Assembly: GCA_903879995.1 (NCBI GenBank)
Contig: CAIRNW010000398.1
Span: forward strand, 1-9,284
Direction: 5' to 3'
DNA length: 9,284 nt
Origin: an uncultured Bacteroidota bacterium
GTDB taxonomy: Bacteria; Bacteroidota; Bacteroidia; Chitinophagales; Chitinophagaceae
Positions 1-6,087 of the stretch are shown one piece after another. The position numbers were made by a program, and so were the translations under genes. The notes below the pieces were generated by a model. That model saw nothing but the letters and a program-made list of their open reading frames with translations, did not search any database and had not been told where the DNA came from. The first letter of the stretch is position 1. The number at the start of each line of letters is the position of its first letter.

Positions 1-183
1 CTTGCTACCTATGGAGCTGGAATGTTGGTTGGCTTTTGGCTGGCTGGATTGATTGCCGACCAATACAAAACAGTTTCCGGACACGATTGGAATGCAATTT
101 GGATGGTACCTGCTGGCATCGCAGCTGCTATACTTGTATTATTTCTCCTGTTATTCAAAGACCCCTCTTCAACAAAAAAGTAA
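1..183 (+). CDS. MFS nucleoside-permease-like transporter, C-terminal end (5' partial)
   Basis: The window opens inside a reading frame that runs 60 codons to TAA at 181-183. The peptide has two hydrophobic stretches, roughly residues 2-21 and 34-53 of the visible part, separated by a short polar loop containing DQYKTVSGHDWNAIW, and ends in a charged tail (FKDPSSTKK). This matches the last two membrane helices of major facilitator proteins, most closely the NupG/XapB nucleoside:proton symporter type, whose last loop also ends in a D-W-x-x-I-W pattern before the final helix. It would sit in the inner membrane and import a nucleoside, sugar or related small molecule. The next gene starts 2 nt after its stop, so it probably belongs to the operon of exported sugar enzymes that follows and may carry their product or substrate. 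Substrate cannot be read from this fragment; family-level call only. Confidence 0.72.
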   Translation, partial: LATYGAGMLVGFWLAGLIADQYKTVSGHDWNAIWMVPAGIAAAILVLFLLLFKDPSSTKK

Positions 184-185
184 GC

Positions 186-1085
186 ATGAATAAAGCACGC
201 AGCTCTAGAAGAGCACTCCTGATAAAAGCTGGACAAGCAGTAGTAGCAGCCTCACTTCCCCTTAGTCAAATCAATGGTGCTATTAATTGGAAAAAAAAGC
301 AACATACTTTCTCAGGCATCATCAATCACTCCGTATGTAGTTGGACGTATGGATTTCTAACATTATCAGAATTGTGTGTGGTAGCTCAACAATTGGGAAT
401 ATCTGCCATTGATTTAGTAGCTCCTAAAGATTTTACAATTTTGAAGGAACACCGAATCAATTGTTCGATGTGTTATACAGGAGGAAAAGTCAGTCTTACG
501 CAAGGCTGGAACAACACAGCCAACCACCCATGGCTCATCAAAGATTATCAAGAGGCTATACCTATCGTTGCAAAAGCTGGATATAAAAATCTGATTTGTT
601 TTTCTGGAAACAGGGATGGAATGGATAATGATACAGGTCTTGCAAACTGCATAAAAGGTCTTCAACAAATCATGCCCCTCGCAGAGAAGCATGGAATAAC
701 CATTCAAATGGAATTATTTAACAGTAAGGTTGATCACAAAGACTATATGGCCGACAATTCAGCATGGGCAATCGAGTTATGTAAAAGATTAGGATCTAAC
801 AATTTTAAACTTTTATATGACATATACCATATGCAGATCAGTGAAGGTGATATAATTCGCACGATTCAAGAAAACCACGCTTACTTTGGACATTACCACA
901 CTGCTGGAGTGCCTGGGCGTCACGAAATAGACGAAACACAAGAACTCTACTACCCTGCCATCATGCAAGCCATTGCGGCAACGGGATATACGGGGTTTGT
1001 AGCACAAGAGTTTATTCCAACTGGTAAAACCAAAGAGGAAAAAATAGCTGCCTTGCAAAAGGCCATCAAAATTTGTACGATTTAA
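186..1085 (+). CDS. Exported hydroxypyruvate isomerase-like TIM-barrel protein
   Basis: A 299-residue protein of the hydroxypyruvate isomerase/AP-endonuclease-2-like TIM-barrel superfamily. Candidate divalent-metal ligands are in the usual order: Glu176 (QMELFNSK), Asp212 (LLYDIYHMQI), His236/His238 (GHYHTAGVPGRHEID) and Glu275 (VAQEFIPTG). The HTAGVPGRHEID and DIYHMQI stretches are hallmarks of Hyi-type proteins. Unlike cytosolic Hyi, it starts with a twin-arginine signal (SRRALL at residues 7-12, then a hydrophobic run to about residue 27), so it should be folded in the cytoplasm and exported by Tat. ATG 186 is chosen because it places this signal at the N-terminus and lies 2 nt after the transporter stop; the open frame extends upstream to 36 but only over the transporter. 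Position beside a periplasmic sugar dehydrogenase suggests isomerisation, epimerisation or elimination on an oxidised sugar rather than hydroxypyruvate chemistry. Family secure, substrate unknown. Confidence 0.85.
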   Translation: MNKARSSRRALLIKAGQAVVAASLPLSQINGAINWKKKQHTFSGIINHSVCSWTYGFLTLSELCVVAQQLGISAIDLVAPKDFTILKEHRINCSMCYTGGKVSLTQGWNNTANHPWLIKDYQEAIPIVAKAGYKNLICFSGNRDGMDNDTGLANCIKGLQQIMPLAEKHGITIQMELFNSKVDHKDYMADNSAWAIELCKRLGSNNFKLLYDIYHMQISEGDIIRTIQENHAYFGHYHTAGVPGRHEIDETQELYYPAIMQAIAATGYTGFVAQEFIPTGKTKEEKIAALQKAIKICTI

Positions 1086-1099
1086 AAAAATAAAACGCT

Positions 1100-2782
1100 A
1101 TGTCAACTATTCAGTATGATGCTATTGTTGTAGGCTCTGGAATTAGTGGAGGATGGGCCGCAAAAGAACTGACTGAGAAAGGTCTCAATGTCCTTTTGCT
1201 AGAAAGAGGAAGAGATATTGAGCATATTAAAGACTATGTTAATGCAACCAAAGAATCGTGGGAGTTTCCTCACCGAGGCATAAGACCCACGCAACAAATG
1301 TTAGAAGATTATCCGGTACTGAAAAGAGACTATCCCCTCAATGAAACAGTATTGGATCTATGGGTGAAGGACAAAGAATGTCCTTATACTGAAACAAAAC
1401 CTTTCTCGTGGTTCAGAGGTTATCATGTTGGCGGTCGCTCACTCATGTGGGGAAGACAGAGCTATCGCTTTAATAAATGGGATTTTGAAGCCAACCTTGT
1501 AGACGGACATGGAGTTGATTGGCCTATTCGATATGATGACCTGGCACCTTGGTATAGCCATGTTGAAAAATTTGCAGGAATTCAAGGAAGTAAAGAGGGG
1601 CTTGAAGTACTGCCTGACGGCGAATTTATGCCCCCAATGGATCTGAATTGTGTAGAGAAAGATGTGGCAGAAAAGCTCAAGAAACACTTTAAAGGTCAAA
1701 GACATTTAATAATTGGAAGAAGTGCCAACATCACTGTACCCCACGAAGGAAGAACCAATTGTCAATATAGAAACCGTTGTTGGAGAGGATGTCCCTTTGG
1801 AGGATATTTTAGTACGCAATCCTCTACCCTGCCTGCTGCCATGAAAACAGGAAAGCTCACGCTTCGTCCTTTTTCCATAGTTACGCAGGTACTTTATGAC
1901 AAGAACACACAAAAAGCAAAAGGAGTTGAAGTTTTAGATGCCACCGATAATAAAACAGTACAGTACCAGGCTAAAATTGTTTTTCTCTGCGCATCCTCTT
2001 TCAATTCTACATGGATTTTAATGAATAGCGCTACTGATATTTGGCCCGAGGGGCTTGGAAGTAGCAGTGGAGAGTTAGGCCATAATGTAATGGATCATCA
2101 CTTTAGATGTGGGGCAGGCGCTACCGCAGAAGGATACGGAGATCGCTATCAATATGGAAGAAGACCCACTGGCGTTTACGTGCCACGCTTTAGGAACGTG
2201 TATGACGACAAGCGCTCCTATGTAAGAGGATTTGGATATCAGGGAGGAGCTGGCAGAGGCAGAGGTGTGCATGTTGCAGAATTTACCATCGGCGCGGAAT
2301 TAAAAGATGCACTAAGTGTTCCAAGCGACAATTGGCATATGGGGATTATGGGATTCGGAGAAATGCTACCCTATCACGAGAATAAAATCAGCTTGAATAA
2401 AAATGTAAAAGATAAATGGGGGCTTCCTGTATTGGATATGGATGTAGAAATAAAGGAAAATGAAAAGAAGATGAGAGAGGATATGATGAACGATGCCAAA
2501 GAGATGTTGGAAGCTGCCGGACTAAAGAACGCCTATACGTACGACTATGGCTATGAAGTTGGAATGGGCATCCATGAAATGGGAACTGCTCGTATGGGAA
2601 GAGATCCTAAATCATCAGTACTGAACGGAAATAACCAAGTATGGGATTGTAAGAATTTATTTATAACAGATGGAGCTTGCATGACCAGTGCTTCTTGTGT
2701 TAATCCCTCGTTAACCTATATGGCCATGACAGCACGCGCTGCCAATTTTGCTGTTGAAGAACTTAAAAAAGGTAACCTTTAA
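1100..2782 (+). CDS. GMC-family FAD sugar dehydrogenase with predicted 3Fe-4S motif
   Basis: A 560-residue glucose-methanol-choline (GMC) oxidoreductase. The N-terminal dinucleotide fold has GSGISG at residues 12-17 and the strand-ending LLLERG for FAD. RGYHVGGRSLMWGR (about residues 109-122) is the conserved flavin-contacting region. The C-terminal GMC domain has the usual catalytic pair, His492 (GIHEMGTARMG) and Asn535 (SCVNPSLTY). Cys221, Cys227 and Cys231 form C-x5-C-x3-C, the spacing that holds a 3Fe-4S cluster in the catalytic subunit of bacterial FAD glucose dehydrogenases such as that of Burkholderia cepacia. This points to a dehydrogenase that passes electrons through the cluster to a cytochrome rather than an oxidase using oxygen. 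There is no signal peptide; the adjacent small subunit carries a Tat signal and probably takes it across the membrane. Likely substrates are sugars, glycosides or polyols (gluconate 2-, glucose 1- or glucoside 3-dehydrogenase are all in this family); sequence alone does not decide. The start lies 14 nt after the previous stop and puts the FAD motif at the expected distance. Confidence 0.9.
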   Translation: MSTIQYDAIVVGSGISGGWAAKELTEKGLNVLLLERGRDIEHIKDYVNATKESWEFPHRGIRPTQQMLEDYPVLKRDYPLNETVLDLWVKDKECPYTETKPFSWFRGYHVGGRSLMWGRQSYRFNKWDFEANLVDGHGVDWPIRYDDLAPWYSHVEKFAGIQGSKEGLEVLPDGEFMPPMDLNCVEKDVAEKLKKHFKGQRHLIIGRSANITVPHEGRTNCQYRNRCWRGCPFGGYFSTQSSTLPAAMKTGKLTLRPFSIVTQVLYDKNTQKAKGVEVLDATDNKTVQYQAKIVFLCASSFNSTWILMNSATDIWPEGLGSSSGELGHNVMDHHFRCGAGATAEGYGDRYQYGRRPTGVYVPRFRNVYDDKRSYVRGFGYQGGAGRGRGVHVAEFTIGAELKDALSVPSDNWHMGIMGFGEMLPYHENKISLNKNVKDKWGLPVLDMDVEIKENEKKMREDMMNDAKEMLEAAGLKNAYTYDYGYEVGMGIHEMGTARMGRDPKSSVLNGNNQVWDCKNLFITDGACMTSASCVNPSLTYMAMTARAANFAVEELKKGNL

Positions 2783-2793
2783 TATCTATTCAA

Positions 2794-3369
2794 ATGGAAA
2801 GAAGAGAACTACTGAAATCAATCGCCCTTCTAACGGGAGTTGCCGTGGTGGGTGGAGAACTTTTTTTAACGGGCTGCAAATCTACTGCGGGTCCCGTATC
2901 TGCTTTTACCCCTGCTACCATAGCATTATTGGATGAAGTGGCGGAAACTATCATTCCCACTACTGATACACCAGGTGCAAAAGCGGCTCAAACTGGTGCT
3001 TTTATGAAAATCATGATTGAGGATTGCTATACCAAAGAGGAGCAAGATGCCTTTATAAAGGGAGTATCCTTGTTAAATGAAAGATGTCAAAAAGATTTTA
3101 ATAAACCTTTTATAGAGCTAGAGGCATCACAGAAGCTTTCCCTACTACAAACGCTGGAGAGAGAAGCAAAAGACTTTAATAGCAAGCGTGAAGAAAATAA
3201 AGAGAAAAAAACTCCACCTCATTATTACTCCATGATGAAACAACTGACTCTTTGGGGATTTTTCTCCTCTGAAACCGGAATGACCAAAACCCTTCGACAT
3301 GTGCCAGTACCTGGCAGGTATGACGGAAACGTGCCGTATATAAAAGGTGAAAAAGCTTGGGCGGAGTAA
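2794..3369 (+). CDS. Gluconate 2-dehydrogenase subunit 3 family Tat lipoprotein
   Basis: A 191-residue small subunit of the gluconate 2-dehydrogenase subunit 3 family, the usual partner of membrane-associated GMC dehydrogenases. Family signatures are the early ALLDEVAETIIPTTDTPGA stretch (about residues 43-61), the GFFSSETG motif and the C-terminal VPGRYDGNVPYIKGEKAWAE. The N-terminus combines a twin-arginine motif (RRELLK at residues 3-8), a hydrophobic core and a lipobox L25-T-G-C28, so it is predicted to be exported by Tat and lipidated at Cys28. In the related gamma-alpha glucose dehydrogenase complexes the small subunit is needed for folding and export of the catalytic subunit; the absence of a signal on the GMC protein 11 nt upstream fits the same arrangement here. 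The usual third partner, a c-type cytochrome, is not in this window. Confidence 0.88.
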   Translation: MERRELLKSIALLTGVAVVGGELFLTGCKSTAGPVSAFTPATIALLDEVAETIIPTTDTPGAKAAQTGAFMKIMIEDCYTKEEQDAFIKGVSLLNERCQKDFNKPFIELEASQKLSLLQTLEREAKDFNSKREENKEKKTPPHYYSMMKQLTLWGFFSSETGMTKTLRHVPVPGRYDGNVPYIKGEKAWAE

Positions 3370-3379
3370 TTTTAATACT

Positions 3380-4249
3380 ATGGAAAATAGAAGAAAATTT
3401 TTAAAAGCTGCTAGTTGCATAGCGGGAGCTACATTATTGGGTAGTAATACTTCTTGGGCTGCCTTTCTTACGGAAGAACCCACTGCCAAAAAATTTGGAA
3501 TCCAATTATACACTTTGCGAGATGTAATCAACGGAAGGGAAAAAGAGACAATTACAGCTATAGCCAAGATGGGATATACACAAATAGAGAGCTATGAGGG
3601 ACCGCATGGCATGTATTGGAATATGAAGCCCTTGGAGTTTAAGCAATTCACTGCTGATTTAGGGATAGAATTGATTTCTTCTCATTGTGACATTTTTAGT
3701 GATTTTGATCAAAAAGTAGAGCAGGCGGCTGCTGTAAATATGAAATACTTGATTTGCCCGTGGGTTGGTCCGCAAAAAAGTATAGATGATTATAAAAGAA
3801 TTGCAGCGCTTTTTAATGAAAAAGCAAAACAATGTGCAGCACAGGGCATAAAATTTGCATATCACAATCATGACTACTCTTTTAAAAAAATAAATGGTGT
3901 TTTCCCTCAGGACATATTAATGCAAGAAACAGACCCCAAGCTGGTTTGTTTCGAAATGGATATGTACTGGGTCGTAGCTGCAGGTGAAAATCCCCTAGAA
4001 TGGTTAAAAAAATACCCGGGACGATTTGAATTAAGCCATATCAAGGATCGAAGTAATTCGCCAATCAATAAAGAGAATTACGAATCAGTTGATTTGGGAA
4101 CAGGTAGTATCGATTTCAAACAACTAATTCCTCAAGCCAAGAAGTTTGGACTTCAATACCTATTCATGGAACAAGAATATTATTTGGGTGGGTCACCAAT
4201 TAAAGCGGCAGAAGCAGGCGCAGCCTACTTGAAGAAAATAAAATTCTAG
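3380..4249 (+). CDS. Exported sugar phosphate isomerase/epimerase-like TIM-barrel protein
   Basis: A 289-residue TIM-barrel protein of the sugar phosphate isomerase/epimerase (IolE/YcjR-like) group. Visible motifs in order are Glu70 (QIESYEG), HNHD at 162-165, the FEMDMYWV stretch with Glu192/Asp194, His220 in SHIKDR, GTGSIDF, and Glu264 in FMEQEYY; Glu70, Asp194, His220 and Glu264 are the likely metal ligands. It begins with a textbook Tat signal (NRRKFLK at residues 3-9, hydrophobic stretch, possible cleavage after SWA27), so the mature enzyme should be periplasmic and act on a free or glycosidic sugar rather than a cytosolic phosphate. ATG 3380 is preferred over the in-frame ATG at 3347, because 3347 overlaps the preceding gene and buries the signal. 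It starts 10 nt after the small dehydrogenase subunit and closes the operon. It may epimerise, isomerise or eliminate from the keto-sugar made by the dehydrogenase; that role is inferred from context only. Confidence 0.86.
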   Translation: MENRRKFLKAASCIAGATLLGSNTSWAAFLTEEPTAKKFGIQLYTLRDVINGREKETITAIAKMGYTQIESYEGPHGMYWNMKPLEFKQFTADLGIELISSHCDIFSDFDQKVEQAAAVNMKYLICPWVGPQKSIDDYKRIAALFNEKAKQCAAQGIKFAYHNHDYSFKKINGVFPQDILMQETDPKLVCFEMDMYWVVAAGENPLEWLKKYPGRFELSHIKDRSNSPINKENYESVDLGTGSIDFKQLIPQAKKFGLQYLFMEQEYYLGGSPIKAAEAGAAYLKKIKF

Positions 4250-4271
4250 CTCACCCCCTAGCAATAGAATT
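4242..4271. terminator. Possible bidirectional terminator over two convergent stop codons
   Basis: The left arm 4242-4251 (AATTCTAGCT) pairs with 4260-4262 (AGC) and 4265-4271 (TAGAATT), leaving a 2-nt AA bulge and an 8-nt C-rich loop. The stem includes the TAG stop of the plus-strand gene, and the first base of the cutC stop lies in its tip. Read on the minus strand the stem is followed by a T-rich run (TTTATTTTCTTC); on the plus strand the following DNA is only moderately T-rich. The stem is AT-rich and weak, so function is uncertain, but there is no other spacer between the two converging operons. Confidence 0.35.
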
Positions 4272-4988
4272 GAGTTTCAGTTTGATTTCTTGAATAGCCT
4301 CAATGACTATGTTAGGATTCATGTAACTTTCATTACTATTTGCAAAGGACGGATGAACAAACTCCATAGCAGATTTCTTTAAAGAGCGGAGGGAGGTGTG
4401 AAATTCTATACAATGCGTTACTGTAGCTAATTCAATGATGGAGTCAGCGCGGACACCACTTCCTGGCATTACAATAATTCGGTTGGCTGCTTGCGCTTGC
4501 AACGATGCTATTAATTGAATGCCTTCCGGCGCAGTTGGCTGCTGGCCAGAGGTTAAAATTCTTTCACAACCTAAACCAACCAATTGCTCTAACGCAGCTG
4601 CGGGATCAAGACACCTATCGAAAGCACGATGAAAGGTAACTTCCAGCGGGTATGCAGCATCGATTAGTTCAGACATCCTACTCAAATCAACGGTTCCATC
4701 AACATTAAGCAATCCCAAAACCACACCTTCAAAACCTAACTCTTTAGAAAGCAGTACATCCTGCTTCATGATTTCAAACTCCTCGTTGCTGTATAGAAAA
4801 TCACCAGATCTAGGACGAATAATTGGATAAATGGGAATATCAAATTTTTGTCTACAAAGTTTCAATAGTCCTTTGCTAGCAGTAATTCCACCCTCAGATA
4901 AACCTGCACATAATTCAATTCGGTCAGCTCCACCAGCCACCGCAGTTCGGGTTGTTTCAAAATCAGTGGTTGCAATCTCAAGAAGCAT
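4251..4988 (-). CDS. cutC: CutC family TIM-barrel protein
   Basis: A 245-residue CutC-family protein, close to the usual bacterial length. Conserved blocks appear in order: GGADRIELC (residues 19-27), LSEGGIT, PIIRPRSGDFLYS, VTFHRAFDR, GCERILTSGQ, RIIVMPGSGV and IEFHTSLR. CutC was named for copper tolerance in E. coli, but that role is disputed, and the fold and conserved acid/His residues look like those of an enzyme. The N-terminal cysteine of the common LEIC pattern is absent here: the segment reads LEIATT, while Cys27 in the ELC motif is kept. It is the second gene of a two-gene minus-strand unit, starting 3 nt after the glycosylasparaginase stop, an arrangement I associate with Bacteroidota glycan-degradation loci. 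It is cytosolic, with no signal sequence. Family is certain; copper function is doubtful. Confidence 0.92.
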   Translation of the reverse strand: MLLEIATTDFETTRTAVAGGADRIELCAGLSEGGITASKGLLKLCRQKFDIPIYPIIRPRSGDFLYSNEEFEIMKQDVLLSKELGFEGVVLGLLNVDGTVDLSRMSELIDAAYPLEVTFHRAFDRCLDPAAALEQLVGLGCERILTSGQQPTAPEGIQLIASLQAQAANRIIVMPGSGVRADSIIELATVTHCIEFHTSLRSLKKSAMEFVHPSFANSNESYMNPNIVIEAIQEIKLKLNSIARG

Positions 4989-4991
4989 AAT

Positions 4992-6029
4992 TTAACTCAC
5001 TTTAAACCAGCTACTGGCTTTGATTAATTCATTTCGGTTTGAATCCCTGTAGGCAAAAGAAAATCCAGGATGAATTGCAAAGGAACCAACTTCCCCTCGA
5101 TTTGATATAGCCAGAAATGCTACTTGTATATCCTTAGCACGGTCTTTTTTGATTTTTATAATTCGTTGTATTACCTCGGCACAAGCTTGTTGAGGCGTTT
5201 TACCGGCCCGCATTAACCCTACAACTGTAGAAGCACCCGCCACACGGATAACATCCTCACCCTGCCCAGTTGCAACACAAGCGCCAACTTCATTATCAAC
5301 AAAAAGTCCAGCACCAATTATGGGTGAATCTCCTATCCGGCCTCTCATTTTAAACCCCGCGCCGGATGTAGTACAGCTACCACTCAAATTTCCTTGTTTA
5401 TCTAAGGCAAGCATGCCAATGGTGTCATGATTCCATTCACCATTCGCAAGACGATTGGGTGCAAATGGGCCATGCCCCTGATTATTTTCACGATTTATAG
5501 TAGGGGACTTGTATTGTGATTGTTGGAGCCAATTTGCGTAAGCCGCTTCCGCAGCCGGAGATAACTTGCTTGACTCTAGCGGGAAACCCTCTGATAAGGC
5601 AAATTGTTGGGCTCCTTCGCCAACTAACATTACATGTGGCGTCTTCTCCATCACTCTTCTCGCTACACTGATGGGATGTTTAATTCGCTCTAAAAAAGCA
5701 ACAGCTCCACAATTATGTTCATGATCCATGATACATGCATCTAAGGTCACGTGTCCATCTCTATCTGGGTTGGCACCCAAACCCACGCAGCAATTAATCG
5801 AATCTTCAGTTAATCGAACACCCTGTTCTACTGCATCTAAAGCATGTCCACCTTTTTCCAAAATTGCCCAAGCAGGGACATTGGCTTCCAAACCAGCATC
5901 CCAAGTAGAAATTACGATTGGGGCTTTTGTGGGCAAGAATGGCTTTTCTACTCCAGCAGCCAAACTTTGAACAGATGCGCCCGCTGTGAGCATACCGAGT
6001 CGTTTTACAAAACTTCTTCTATTAAACAT
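4992..6029 (-). CDS. N4-(beta-N-acetylglucosaminyl)-L-asparaginase (glycosylasparaginase)
   Basis: A 345-residue Ntn-hydrolase precursor that cleaves the GlcNAc-Asn bond left after proteolysis and glycan trimming of N-glycoproteins, giving aspartate and GlcNAc-amine. Self-cleavage between Asp202 and Thr203 in the HDTIG motif (201-205) should yield an alpha chain and a beta chain starting with the nucleophile Thr203. Other active-site residues are in place: Trp43 (STWDAG), Thr221 (CTTSG), Arg231 and Asp234 (RGRIGDSPIIGAG), and Thr254-Gly255 (ATGQG). The N-terminus has a Tat-like signal (NRRSFVK at residues 3-9 followed by a hydrophobic stretch to about residue 25), so the enzyme is probably periplasmic. 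Compared with the Elizabethkingia (Flavobacterium) enzyme as I recall it, about 18 extra residues (183-200) sit just before the cleavage site. The gene is first in a unit with cutC and diverges from pirin. Confidence 0.93.
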   Translation of the reverse strand: MFNRRSFVKRLGMLTAGASVQSLAAGVEKPFLPTKAPIVISTWDAGLEANVPAWAILEKGGHALDAVEQGVRLTEDSINCCVGLGANPDRDGHVTLDACIMDHEHNCGAVAFLERIKHPISVARRVMEKTPHVMLVGEGAQQFALSEGFPLESSKLSPAAEAAYANWLQQSQYKSPTINRENNQGHGPFAPNRLANGEWNHDTIGMLALDKQGNLSGSCTTSGAGFKMRGRIGDSPIIGAGLFVDNEVGACVATGQGEDVIRVAGASTVVGLMRAGKTPQQACAEVIQRIIKIKKDRAKDIQVAFLAISNRGEVGSFAIHPGFSFAYRDSNRNELIKASSWFKVS

Positions 6030-6057
6030 AGGTTCAAGTTAGGATAATTTATTTTAA

Positions 6058-6082
6058 TGTTTAAACACTGAAAGTTAACTTT
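6058..6082. repeat. Two adjacent perfect palindromes in the divergent spacer
   Basis: TGTTTAAACA at 6058-6067 and AAAGTTAACTTT at 6071-6082 are each perfect palindromes, of 10 and 12 bp, separated by 3 nt. They lie in the 58-nt spacer between the divergent glycosylasparaginase and pirin starts. The second holds -7-like elements on both strands. The first would fall around the expected transcription start of the minus-strand gene, so it could be a regulator site; no regulator gene is seen here. AT-rich palindromes of this size can arise by chance. Confidence 0.5.
6070..6077 (-). promoter_or_regulatory. Candidate -7 element for the glycosylasparaginase-cutC unit
   Basis: On the minus strand this reads TAACTTTC, one base off the Bacteroidota -7 consensus TAnnTTTG. 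It would start transcription around 6062-6066 and leave a leader of about 33-37 nt before the ATG at 6029. No clear -33 TTG box is seen at the proper distance, which would fall inside the pirin gene. It overlaps the plus-strand element. Confidence 0.35.
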
Positions 6083-6083
6083 G
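6076..6083 (+). promoter_or_regulatory. Bacteroidota -7 promoter element (TAACTTTG) for pirin
   Basis: TAACTTTG is an exact match to the Bacteroidota sigma-factor -7 consensus TAnnTTTG. It ends 4 nt before the pirin ATG, so transcription should begin at or within a few bases of the start codon, giving a leaderless or nearly leaderless mRNA. A convincing -33 TTG box is not visible about 19-21 nt upstream, where the DNA is simply AT-rich. It overlaps the opposite-strand element through the palindrome AAAGTTAACTTT. Confidence 0.55.
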
Positions 6084-6087
6084 CCAT

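Noticed and set aside
36..185. Upstream extension of the first TIM-barrel frame to an ATG at 36
   Set aside because: It overlaps the transporter C-terminus in another frame and would bury the Tat signal; ATG 186, 2 nt after the transporter stop, fits better.
1083..1099. A-rich run between the first TIM barrel and the GMC gene as a promoter or terminator
   Set aside because: It has no -7 match and no stem; A-rich leaders before starts are ordinary in Bacteroidota and the 14-nt gap fits an operon.
3347..3379. Earlier in-frame ATG at 3347 for the second TIM-barrel gene
   Set aside because: It overlaps the end of the small dehydrogenase subunit and adds residues in front of a complete Tat signal that starts at 3380.
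3410..3424. Cys13 in the signal of the second TIM-barrel protein as a lipobox
   Set aside because: The residues before it (A-A-S) lack the hydrophobic residue at -3 and the cysteine is too early in the hydrophobic core; cleavage near SWA27 is more likely.
3145..3567. 140-codon open frame on the minus strand
   Set aside because: It is antisense to two well-supported genes and straddles their boundary; its sequence resembles no family I know, as expected for a shadow frame.
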